From assembly GCA_030685235.1 (NCBI GenBank), contig MU839207.1, positions 62,001 to 126,000 on the forward strand: 64,000 bases of DNA. The letters run 5' to 3'. This document shows positions 34,593 to 45,766 of this stretch, in pieces (the first letter of the stretch is position 1; the number at the start of each line of letters is the position of its first letter). The position numbers and the translations under genes are program-made. Under the pieces are notes generated by a model. That model saw only the letters and a program-made list of their open reading frames with translations. It ran no database searches and was not told where the DNA came from. This DNA is from Copromyces sp. CBS 386.78 (taxonomy: Eukaryota > Ascomycota > Sordariomycetes > Sordariales > Sordariaceae).

Positions 34593-37019
34593 TTTGATTG
34601 ACTTGACAACTTACTTGTTAAGAAAACAAATCAATAACAGAGAAAAGAAAAGCAAAACCAAGCTACCAGCCAACCAATCAGCCTATCCTCTGATTGACCT
34701 ACCTACCGATGGCCTTTTTCTGTGTATACTAGTTTTGTGTGTGTGTATGGATATGTATGTTGCTTTGTTGTTGCTGCTGCCTCTGTGATAGAGAGACAAA
34801 GACGGGGAAGGCTCTGGGTTCATTTTGTGAAGCCAGGTGTCTTGTCTTTTCTGGTATTATGACGGCTGTGGCGACATTGATAGTAGCAATGGCGCTTGAC
34901 TGACCATACTCTTGGGTTTGGAGATGACAGGCAGACATTACTACGTCTCACATGTAGCTACAACATTGTTTGGACAAAGATTATCAGTGAGCCTCAGCTT
35001 GGAGCGGATTCGGCCCAAGATATCGACACATAGGTCATGCCATCGGTATACGAGCCCTACATGATCTGAACAATGCGCCTTGTCGTATGATGAGATTGTT
35101 TGTTGTCTTCTCAGATGACTCCCTTGACGACTGTAAGAGCTCAAATAACGTACGTTTTGAATGGAGTAAAGAAGAGCCATCAACAAGAGCGATTCATGTT
35201 ACGGGTGGTTTATTTTGAAGTTCACGGCGGGAGCATCAGGACCGTCAAGGAATCAAGAGGTTAGCTTCATATTCAGAGCCATGACATATGACCGACAACC
35301 TATTCGTGCTCTGTTTGTTTCCCACGTCATTTGTTTCCGTCTTGAGGGAGCTCCAACCATGTCGCTCAAGTGCCACAGCTAACCCTAACCACAGAACGAT
35401 GTAACAAAAAGGGACCATGGTACAGGTACGCAAACATCCGTCACATGCGAGATTACGTCTTCTGGATAACCATGGGGGATTTGAGAAGTTTACTCTTGCT
35501 TTTGTTGTCCATATCTATGATATTCCAAGATATGACACGCAATTTGATGTCGTGGCTGAAGAAAGTGATCATCAGCAACTTGAACCATCGCTGTCTCTTG
35601 TGGAGCCGACGGCGGCGCAGCGCACGGTGCCCTGATTGGATCAAGAGATGTCTGACCGAGGTCAATGATGGAGCTCTCTAGCAAAAGCTCTCGAACGCAA
35701 AGTCCAGGTCCCCTTTCCAACGCCTGACTTGGAGGAGGCGGGAGCGGAGATCTTAGCGGAGGCAACAAATAACCTTAATACTTTATTGTAGATTTATTAG
35801 GGGTCCTATATCGATATTCACCTATCTTTTCATCTTCTTACAACAAATGTAATTGATGCAAGGCGGCGTTGGCCGACCACTCACTTCTTCTTATACCTGA
35901 CATCTGCCCACTAACTGCATTCACCCAACTCGTATGATGACGGAATTTCAAAAGGGCAACAAACACCACCACCACCATCACCATCACAACAACAACAACA
36001 ACAACAACAACACAGCAACAACGCCCAGACAGCACACAACAACCTGTCCCGCCCAGCGAGTTATCCCGTCGTCCAGGTTTCCGGGATATACCAAGCCCAG
36101 CACAATAAACACAGTGACGCTGCACAGCACTTGCCCAGCCCGCAGTTTGGTGGCACAAAGAGTGTCTTGGCTTCTCTTGAAGTGATGCTTCATTGCAGCA
36201 TCCGTCTTCAAGCCCGTCGAGTCTTCTGATCGGCCGCAGCTTGGCATTACGGAGTCGGTGAATTAAGGAGCCTTGGCGAGACCCTTGGCGGCAGCCGCCA
36301 ACAACAGCAAAGGCCGGGAGCGAAAGAAGGAAAAAAGAGCTTCGATCACAGTCTGCCAGCGACACTACGGCAGCCCAGTCGCCCCGCAACATGTGCATGA
36401 TCGACTGAAGGTCTGCTGCAAAAAGCAACCAAGGGGGGACGCTTGAATTCCGCACCCAAGACCTAGAACCCGAAGACCCGAGCCTAGCCTACCAGGGACA
36501 ATCCCTATGGTAGCATTTTGCCAGCATCCTAGGAGCAAGTACCTTAGCTGGAGGTGTGGTGAAGCAGGAGGTTTCCCCGACCACAAAGTTGAAAAACGTC
36601 GCAGCCTCCCCAGTCATCCATCTCCCCTCTCTCCTCCTCCTCCCTTCTTCCTTCTGTCCCTTTCCCTCGGCACAACACAATGCTGGTTCGGCATATTGCG
36701 AGCTTGAACTATCGCCCTCCTGTCGTTATTCTCCCACGCTGACGCACGCCGCCCTTACCTACCGTATAACGGCCACACACCGCCGCCGCTACACGACAAT
36801 CGTCATCACCTAGAAGGAATCTTCACACATCCTTTCACACGTCCAAATCCGAACCGAAACCAACGAAACCGCTGCTCGAGACTGCATACAACAACATCAA
36901 CATCGACAGAGCTATAGCAACGACCTTTCATCCTTACCGAATCCATATCCTCTTACCAAAAAGATTGATCGAAAATACACCCCAGGTCATCACCGGTATC
37001 GCATCGAAGCTCGCCCACC
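34593..37019. other. Intergenic: uS7m 3' flank and USP-gene promoter/leader
   Basis: About 2.4 kb. Long open frames around 35838-36455 come from a CAC/AAC microsatellite. The last ~400 bases are pyrimidine- and CA-rich with multiple CAAC words, a typical Neurospora leader. No RNA gene recognised. Confidence 0.55.
35961..36014 (+). repeat. CAC/AAC compound microsatellite
   Basis: CAC/CAT units run directly into about nine AAC units. The open frames crossing it read His and Asn homopolymers and are not genes. Confidence 0.9.
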
Positions 37020-39422
37020 ATGGCGCGCCAACAACCCCAAATCATGTCGATGGAGGCCATGTTAGATGAGGAGCGGAGAGAAGTCCTCGCCCTGTTGGAA
37101 GGAAGCAACGGCCAAGGAGGATCGCGTTCTCGAGCTGCAAGTACGTTCGAAGGCTGCTCGCCATCACCCTTCACCACGCCACGAACCCCCGTGCGCAGCA
37201 TGCTAGATATTGGTGATGACCACCTCTCTCCTAGCTCCCCATCCCCAATACCCCCTCCAATCTCCCCAGTCCTCTCTCATGCTAAGACCGCCTCACCATA
37301 TTTAGCCCCGGTACGAAGCATGCTCGACATCGCCCCTGGCCCGGCAAAACCTGTCCGCAGTATGCTCGACATCCCGAGCGCCACCAGCTCCAGGACGCCA
37401 CTCAGCAGCCCCAGCTCGCCTGTAGAACCCAAGTACAACAACGGCCAGCACCCACGCAGCATGTCGGATGCAGGAATGAAGCCGGCCGATTTCGGTCCCA
37501 GGGCCTCGGCGCGAAACGACCCGATGAACAGCTACCAGTTCGGCGACATTGTTACCAACCCCAACCACACCGGTCAAGCCCTCCCCAAGCGAGTTACACA
37601 GGGCGGAAAGCGCCAGAGTTCGTCAATGGCTGAAGTTTTGAGGGGTAACGATGTCAACAGTCTGGGTCTTCCCGGTGAGAGGGGACGCCACGCCTCGCTT
37701 TCCGGCCCCAGCGTCTCGACGGCACGACCCTCGAACAAATCCAAATCCAAGTCGCCGCATGGCCGCACCGGTATGCGCTCCAAGTCGCCCCACGAATTGC
37801 TGGCCGAGCGACAGCTTAGCCCTGCCGGAAGGGCGTTGCTCGACGACACGATGGATTACAAAATGCACACCGCGTACAGACATCTGTCGGATGCAGCTCT
37901 TGTTAGGTCGGGAGGCAATCTGGCAGAAGTGACACTACGAAAGAAACCGGACGATACGCCTGGAAGTGGGAGATTGGTTAAGGACTACATGAGCCCGGAT
38001 GGCGACCCGTTGGTGGAAGACAGTAGTGAAGACAATGGCAGCTCGTCCGACGACGAGTCAGATAGGGGCAGGAAAGCTGCCCGGAATAATACTGGAAACC
38101 AGGCAAAGCAACTTCCGGAAGCTGCGCAGGGAAACAGACAGGTTAAGAGCTTGTTGGCTGCGGCAGAGGAAGAACGTATGTTCAAAGTCCTCCCTTGTTC
38201 AGGTTGCGGTGCGAGAGACTTGGCTAACGGTGTTGATGGCGCAGGCATTCAGGTGGAAAAGCAACAGCCTCAGTACAAGTACCGATCCCTTCTCGACGAA
38301 CCCGCGATTACGGTAACTGGGCCATCAGGGCGAACTCGTAGGTCTGGAGTACACCCTGCAACGAGCTTCGATCTCCCGCCCTCTGGATCTCGCACGCCTA
38401 TCGATTCGGATACCGAGGCGGATCTTACCGATATCAAGCGTGCCCAGAAGCTGTCGTTTGCCATGACCCAAATCATCAGCCAGCCCGAGGTACACCGAAC
38501 TATCCAGATCATCACGCGTGGCGAGTACTCCAAGCTGGTTCAGGAGACGCAGGACGAGCACAACAACCCACGCAAATATCTAGTCGCCACCGACCTCAGC
38601 GAGGAGTCGACACACGCTCTGGAATGGGCTATCGGCACAGTTCTCAGAGACGGCGACACCCTCATAGCTATCTACTGTGTGGACGAAGAAACGGGCATCC
38701 TCGGCGCCGACGGCAACTCGCTCGCAACCGGCATGGTCCCCGACGATCCCAAAGCCATGAGAGAGGCAGCCACGGCGCTCGACAGAATGGCCAACAGCAA
38801 GAGCGCCATACAGAACGGAGGAGGGGCGGGCACGCTCTCTCCCTTGGCAGCATCAAGCATGGACGCATCGGGACTGCTAGCAACAGGCAACAGCGCATCG
38901 GCGATTGGCGAGGATCCATCACCGACGCCGTCGCACTCGAGCCGGGAGCGCAGCAGGGCCGAGGAGGAGAGGTACCGCGCGGTTCAGGAGATCAGCGAGC
39001 GAGTAACCAAGTTGTTGCGCAAGACGAGGTTGCAGGTGCGGGTGATTGTGGAGGTGCTACATTGCAAGAACCCGAAGCATTTGATCACGGAGGTGATTGA
39101 TTTTGTGAACCCGACGCTGGTGATTTTGGGGAGCAGAGGAAGGAGTGCGCTCAAGGGGTATGTATTTTTCTTTCTTTTCTTGTTTCTTTTTTCTCGTCGC
39201 TTCGCTTGAATTTATCCGGTGCTAACGTGACTGTGATTTGTTGCTAGTGTCATCCTCGGCTCCTTCTCCAACTACCTCGTCACCAAGAGCTCGGTCCCTG
39301 TCATGGTGGCCAGGAAACGCCTCAGGAAGCAGAGCAAGTACAAGAGGCTGCCGTCGACGCACCAGGTCAACAACATCAATAACCCGACGGCGAGGAGCTT
39401 GGCTCGCGCAAAGATTGATTAG
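37020..39422 (+). CDS. Universal stress protein (UspA) domain protein with disordered N-terminus
   Basis: Exons 37020-38175, 38245-39157 and 39248-39422, giving 747 residues. Intron 2 (90 nt) starts GTATGT and ends GCTAG. Intron 1 (69 nt) starts GTATGT, contains GGCTAACGG and ends GCGCAG; it is a multiple of three with no stop, so an unspliced mRNA would add 23 residues. The N-terminal two thirds are Ser/Pro-rich and hold a repeated motif, VRSMLDI, at three sites plus PRSMSDAG. The USP domain covers about residues 490-720: KYLVATDLSEESTHALEWAI, a nucleotide-fold strand IAIYCVDEETG, then LVILGSRGRSALKG and VILGSFSNYLVTKSSVPVMV, the last two matching the ATP-binding G-x-S-x-x-x-x-x-x-G loop region. 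USP proteins bind ATP or act as stress-response dimers. A ~100-residue Ser/Ala insert splits the USP fold. Partners are unknown. Confidence 0.88.
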
Positions 39423-41863
39423 AAATCGGCGCCGGGTCCTTTGGGCTGATTGAGTTGACCTTGGTCTTGACCTGTTTGGTAGATGGGTTACACGTATATG
39501 CCCGACTATGGTTGGGAGTTTAGGTTTGGAAAGGTGGTTATAGTTGGGGAGGAAATGAGGGCGGTGGATGTAATGGGGCAACAAGTCGTTTAACTCCACT
39601 CTACTAGGACAATTGAAAGATAATGGGACAAAACCAACCAGAAAAGAAAGGAATAAAAGCGTACCCAGTATCAAATAATTGCAAAGGAACTGAAGTTTGG
39701 CTCGCCAAGGCAGGTAACGAAGGAAACTGGCGATATGCAAAGTGGTTACGAGGTGGTGGTGGTGAGGTTATGTACTCAGCTGGGATTCAGCGATCGTTTT
39801 TGGAGTGGAGTTATACAAGAAAGGGACTCAAAGTAGGGTCGATACGTACCTTGAAGGAAATTATCTCATATTCTCAAACTTGAATGTGCTCTTAGTTGTA
39901 AGCAAGATATATCAGTTCAGATTTTCACCCTGTGGTACAACTGTTGACAGATCTCTATACGAAAAACACAGGAATCAAGAAACCAGCAATAGAATGATGA
40001 TGACGATCTAACAATGTAGATAGAGTCCAAGGGTGGTACCGAGGTCACTTCCGTTATTACTCTAGGCTGTCTTTCTTATCTCGACGATCTTTTTCCGTTA
40101 CTCTTGTTACATTGTGGTCACTTGACAGGATCTAAAAGATGAAGAGTGCTTCCACTTGGCCAACCGAGAATTGCCCTGTCCCTTCCTTTCTTTCCCCTAT
40201 CTCTTCGTCTTTTTCATCCTATATTGCCGCCTCGTTACCTTGCCTTTATTTTGGTATACTTTGGATTTACGTGAGAAGACGTGAGATTATGAAGATGAGG
40301 AGGCCTTGGATAACCGAGAATTGCCGTATCTTTTCTTTGCCCACACTCTCTTTTATGCTGTTGCACTCACTTCTTCACCTTGGGTCATTTTGGTTCACCA
40401 CGTGAGAAGACCATGAAGCAGTGCTCAGCCATCGTCAGCTGATAAGGGAAACCGTACCCTTGTTGGACTGTGTGTGTGTAAAGGGGGGGTATGATCGGAT
40501 ACTGGACAAGGGGTGTTGTGTTACACAGTGAGTGAAGGTATGATGTATGTATCGGTCGGTGGTGCTTCAGTGGTACCGAAGCCATCTGCTTCTCAGGAGT
40601 CCAACCAGTAACATGTTACCCTTTCCATAATGTCTCCCTCTCTCGTATTAAGTCATTTTCTCTCTCATGTTATCACCCGAGAACTGCTTCATTTCTTGTG
40701 TAACTCTTCTTTCCTTCGGAGTCCGTCCGTCGTTACCTACATTGTGATGGAGGGGGATGGCGAGACTCCGTCCTATCAGTACACTAGGTTATGGATAATT
40801 CCAAGAAGCGGGGCGATATGTAGCCGACGGGACTGGACACCTCAGTGGAGCGACACTGACATATGCCCCACTCACATGACGACGTCCGTCGGTCCGTTGG
40901 ACGGACGGCAACGGTTGGCTGGTTGATCCACTTGGATGACGCTTTGCGTTTTGGCAGACGGATGATGGAAATGAATGAGTGGCGGTCGAAATATGCATTT
41001 TGTGTGTATGGTATGGAGGCTGTGGTTATAGAACAGAAATAGAGGTCAAAAGGGAGACAGGATGGCAGAAGGAAAAGAAAAAAGAAAAGAAAAAGGGAGG
41101 AAAAGACGGGAAATGGAAGGGAGGAATGATCCCCAAACTGAATTCCGGAACCAGTTCTCTCAACGGTCCAAACAAATAAGACGGACGGGGAGACGGACGA
41201 GGAGACGGACAGAGTTAAAACGATTCGACAAACTGTGATGCGGTGAAACACCACTTTGTAGACACTAATCGCCCAATGAGAGTGTGTTGCTATCCTCCCT
41301 TTGCATCTGTAGCGAACGAATCAACAAGAAACGTAAACAAACGGAGAGAGTCTGGTGGGGTGTTGTTATGTGTGTGTCTCACGGGAGGTTCCTCGTCCAG
41401 CCATTTCGTTTTAGATGGATGATAGATGCGCATGTGCGTGAGTACCGTTGACGGGTTGACCATTGCCGTTGTGTTGGTGTGGTGGGGAGGACGAGAAAGG
41501 AGAAGTCGAGAAGAGAGTGGAGTTGGAGGGGACTGGAGGGGACGACCATCCATATGCAAGCACTTTAACGGTACCTCTCTCACAACCTAGGTCCATCCCA
41601 TCCACCACCACAAATCCACAGCATCATCCCAGAGTTGCCCCATCTTTTCACCTCGACATCTCAAGACACCAGGTCCACCACATCCACCAAAGGACCAACA
41701 TATCTTGATCAAACCACCACGACTACCCCCGGCGCATACTCAGCAGAGCCAGGCGACCACGATAGCAACTTGTTAGGAAGAGCGCCAACCCGTCTTCTCC
41801 AAGCGCACGCAGGCAATTGGCTTCAATCGGTCTTGCGACCATTGCGATTGCTGCCTTGATCCG
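39423..41863. other. Intergenic: USP-gene 3' flank and promoter of the membrane-protein gene
   Basis: About 2.4 kb. It holds a decayed tandem duplication at 40138-40412 and oligopurine runs at 41060-41130. No supported coding frame or RNA gene. Confidence 0.55.
40138..40412. repeat. Degenerate tandem duplication of about 130-150 bp
   Basis: AACCGAGAATTGCC occurs at about 40162 and again 150 bases later. ACGTGAGAAGAC/ACGTGAGAAGACC occurs at about 40269 and about 40400. Intervening sequence is similar in pyrimidine-rich character but diverged by substitutions and indels. Confidence 0.5.
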
Positions 41864-42510
41864 ATGCAGTCACTCTTCACCGTCAACAACAACGTATCAC
41901 TTATCAGCCTAACCATTGCGCCTAGCGCCTGGGTCGCCTCTCTGGTCGTCCTCCTCTTCTTTCTCTACTTTTACCTGCCCCAACTCGCTTCACTAAAGGC
42001 CTTGTTCTTCCGCGTCAATTTCCTCGACAAAGCCAAAGGCAGCCATCGCGAACATCAGGTTGGCGCATACTCGACTGCGCCTAGAGACCCACGATATCGA
42101 GAGGGGATTGAAGAGATAAACCGTCGAAATTGGAATCGCAACTATTATCAGCATCATCAGTATCGCGACTACGACGACGACGACGACTACAACTATCAAC
42201 AATATCAGTATCAGCAACAGTACTATCCAGACCACGACGGCGCGCAAGGGATAGAAAGAAAGGAACTACATTACCGACAACGTCAACAGAAAGCCATCAC
42301 CGATAAGCAACTTCCGGCGCTGTTAGACTTCTTTGGCAGGAAGAAAAGCAACGACAGCAACATTACCGGTGACGGCATCAGTCCCACCAACACTCCAAAG
42401 AAGTTAACCAAAGAAAAAGACAAGGAAAAGAGTGGAGGACTGTCATCGTTCGGGCGCAAGATCATCTACCGCACTAGCAGAGATTCTTCGCCGAGTCCAG
42501 TCACCACCAC

Positions 42511-42545
<35 letters not shown>

Positions 42546-44891
42546 CGCGCCACGTCATCAGCTACGGCCCGCGCCCAATCTTTGCCAACAATGACAGCGG
42601 CAACGGCGGCCCCGCCGAAGAACCTAGGCTACCTCGACCATCTTCTCGACGATTCACTGGAGGACTTCGAGCACTGTCACTCGCTCCCAGTAAGCCGCTC
42701 CAACAGCCGATTCTTCAGCATCCCCCTCCCGACTACTTCGGCCAAAGGCGAAACTCCGCACCCCCAGCATCCCCACCAGCAGGCGACACCGTTCGGGTAC
42801 CCCTCAGTGCACTCGGGTTTCCGGAGCGACGACACGGAGAGCGACATGAGCGACCAGGAGGCGGATGGCGGGGAAGCGTCACACGGTGGCTACAGCCCGC
42901 CAGCCTGGAGGCGCCTCGGCAACGGCGACCGCAGCAGCGGCTTCTGGCGCAAGGCTAATTCGCATCTCAATGACATCGACCCGCTCTTGTTGAACGGGTT
43001 CGGCGGTCTCGGCGGCGGACTAGGGAACGCCGGATGGTCAAGGGAGTTCGAAACCAGTCCCGAGTATGATAGCATGAATGAAGACGATATGGACCAGGAC
43101 GCGATCCTGCAGAAAGCCATCAGGACAAGGTTACCAACGGGAAGCCTGAGTCCCGAAAAGGAGAGGAGTCCGGAACCAGAGTATGCGCGGCGTCAACAGT
43201 TGCAAAAGCAGGCCGAACTGCGCCAGCAGCAGCAGCACCAAAGGTTAGCGCCGGTAATCGAGGAAGACGATGTCAAGATCAAGGAAGAACCGATGGAGGA
43301 GGATGCGGGCATGGTTTTGAGGGGGTTACCTCCTCGTAAGGGCCCTGACAACTGTTCGTTCTCTTTTTTTGATTTCTTTGTTCCCTTTCATCGTCCACCA
43401 CCCACCTTCATAGTCCCAACAAATCAAAGATCCATCATGACATAAAAGTAAGACACCGTCTGAACCACGGAACCACGGCTAACTCCGTCACTTTTCACTC
43501 GTTTGTAGACTTCCGCTTTGCGGTCAGGGCAGAAGTCCACCAACGCACAGAACCCATTGAAACAGCCGTTGCTTTCCTGCGCAAATGGCTCGGCCCGCTA
43601 ACCAGGTCATGGTCATCCATGTTTGTGTCCGGGCTCGTAGCCATTCTTTCCTATGCCGCCATGCGCTCGCTCTTCCAGCCGGCGTCTATGAGCCCCGTGC
43701 CTGATCTCGTCAAGGTGGCCGGTGTGGCGCGCTCGTTTGAGCCGCTCATCTACTACTCCGAGAACGGCATCCAGCAAGTGGGCGACCTGCAAGCGACGGG
43801 CGTGGCGGTGTGGGATCTAGGCGAGAGTGTTAGGAGCAGTAACCTCACTTCGGCACCGATTATCGTCAAAGAGCTGGATGAGTTGAGCGAGAGTCTCAAG
43901 ACGCTGGCTATCGAACTAACAAAGTTCTTTGCAAACGTAGATGGCGATATCGATGGGTATGTCCATCCCCTTTCGGTTTCTTCTTTTTTCCCTCGACTAA
44001 CAGTCCCAAAGCATCCTAATAGTAATGGACTGGGCCCGCCGCGAGCTCTCCCAGCTCCAACACCTTCCCTCCCCGCCCCTCTCCTCCTTCTTCGACAACA
44101 TGCACAACCTCCTCTCCACCCTGGGCATCCTCGAAGACCCCTCAACCTCCCAACCCACCCGCCTAGGTCTAATCGCCACCTCCTTGTTCGGGCCCTCTAC
44201 CCCTCAACGCACGCGCACCACCCTCCAGCGCACCTTCAACGAGTTCCTCGCCGTGCTCGAAGAAGCCATCACCAACGAGCTGCAACACTCCCTCGCCATC
44301 TTTGCCCTGTTCGAAGCCATAGACCACCAGTTCCTCAACCTCGCCCGCACGGTCGTCCGCGAGTCGTCGCTGCAGGAATCCCTCCACTCCGACCTGTTGT
44401 CGTCCCTCTGGACGCGCATCTTGGGCGCCAAAGCGTCGGACATCCAGAAATACGAACGCAACCGCCTTTTGCTGCTCAACGTGCGCGAAAAGACGGTCAG
44501 GAACAAAGGGATCCTGGTGGAGCACAACCATAAGCTGCTGGCGCTGAAAGCGAGCCTGGAGAACTTGCGGAGGAAGCTGGTTTCCCCGCTGGTGAGGAGC
44601 GTGAATAGCTCGACACTGACGATCGACGAGCAGATTCGGGGGTTGGAAGATGTGGGCGTTTATCTGGAGGGGGTGAGGACGAGGCAGAAGGGGAAGCTGA
44701 TGGAGATGTTGTATGGTGGGGGCAGTTATAGGGCTGGGAGCACTCTGGAGGGACAGCAGCAGCAACAACAGTATGGGGGGTATGGGGAGCAGAGGGAAGT
44801 GAGGTTGGTTGCTGATGCTGGTGGCCATCATGGGAGTGGGAGTCACGGGGCTACGAGGAGTATGCATGAGGGGCATAGGGGGGAGCAATGA
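41864..44891 (+). CDS. Fungal predicted membrane protein; frame needs a +1 shift at 42623-42629
   Basis: Unknown function. Exon 1 opens at ATG 41864 with a membrane segment near residues 15-37 (LVVLLFFLYFYLP), then a Tyr/Gln/Asp-rich and Ser-rich region. C-ending codon bias follows this frame until about 42622, then moves to the +1 frame with no acceptable intron at the change. The sequence there is CCT-AGG-C in the first frame. Reading on without a shift stops at 42958 (364 residues). With the shift, the frame continues to 43335 and then exons 43509-43956 and 44012-44891 give about 932 residues. The first of these introns is 173 nt, starts GTAAGG and has GGCTAAC; a second possible donor GTTCGT at 43354 would add six codons. 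The last intron is 55 nt with GACTAAC. The C-terminal half has a second hydrophobic segment (SGLVAILSYAAMRSLF) and long helices with coiled-coil character (KELDELSESLKTLAIELTKF). An indel in this strain or an assembly error is the plain alternative. Confidence 0.7.
42623..42629 (+). other. Apparent +1 frameshift site (CCT-AGG-C)
   Basis: Upstream codon bias is in the frame of ATG 41864; downstream bias is one base on. The heptamer resembles the Ty1 and ABP140 site CTT-AGG-C, where a peptidyl-tRNA slips while the AGG codon waits. Removing one C or skipping the A at 42626 restores a single long frame. Confidence 0.5.
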
Positions 44892-45766
44892 GTGTGGGAT
44901 GGGATGAGTTTGGCTGGAGAGGTGTTTTAGGTTTTTGTATGGATGGATGGGTGACAAGGTGTTATCGCATGGTATGGTATGGTATGGTATGGAATTGGCA
45001 TTGGATGGATGGATGGCTTGGAACAGAGACGGCGGGAACATCAGCATACTCGGTGCTTGAGGTGTACTTGGTGTACTAGGGTGTTTTGGGGTGAACCGGA
45101 TAGGGCTTTGGCTACACCGGAGCATTGGTGGTCTGGCTTTTGTGCTTTACGGTAAGTGAAAGGGCCGGCTGGTCTGCTTTTCATCATCATGGACTGGATT
45201 GGTGCTCAAGGTCTATTTGACTGTTTTGTCTGTTTTTTTTCCTTTTTCATTATTTCTTACTGTTGACAGCATTATTGGACATTCACTCATTTGATTATGG
45301 ATACTACGGAGTTCAAGTGCCTTGGGGGTACAATGTGGGCAAGGAGACTAGGCGTCGGTGTACGGTGGCGTCAGTGTATGGTCGGTGACGGGGTTCACAT
45401 TGGTGGTTAGGTGTCTTGTCTCTTGGGCTTCGGCTTCACAGCCCTTTGGTCTTGGTCTAGTCTAGTCTAGGTCTATAGGCAAAGTAGGTAGGCGTTTCAC
45501 TCTGCTGATTCTATTTAGTTTTACTTGGAACCCTTCCACTTGTGAATTGTGAAAAGCAACGAATGGGTTAAGTGATACTTCGAATTACTATAGGATATCA
45601 TTTCATAATCATCGTCATTACCCTCTCCTCCCCCGTTGTCATCATCATCATTAAATGTGTTGAAACATCCAAACAACCCAACAACTCCAACTCCACGCGC
45701 AAAGCAACCACCTCTTTATCCCCCTAAGAAACGAACCCTCACCCATTTCCCCCAATCATCATTTGC
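44892..45766. other. Intergenic between convergent membrane-protein and transporter genes
   Basis: About 0.9 kb of 3' flanking sequence. A GGTAT tandem repeat lies at 44971-44992 and GGAT repeats lie at 44941-44951. No coding frame. Confidence 0.6.
44971..44992 (+). repeat. (GGTAT)n short tandem repeat
   Basis: Four perfect GGTAT units and a partial fifth in the 3' flank of the membrane-protein gene. Confidence 0.85.

Noticed and set aside
35838..36455. Long open frames with His, Asn or Val runs
   Set aside because: They cross a CAC/AAC microsatellite, and homopolymer reading accounts for their length.
42554..42620. Possible 67-nt intron that would join the two frames of the membrane-protein gene
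   Set aside because: Phase and length fit, but the donor would be GTCATC, there is no CTAAC-like branch site, and the interval itself has strong coding bias in the first frame.
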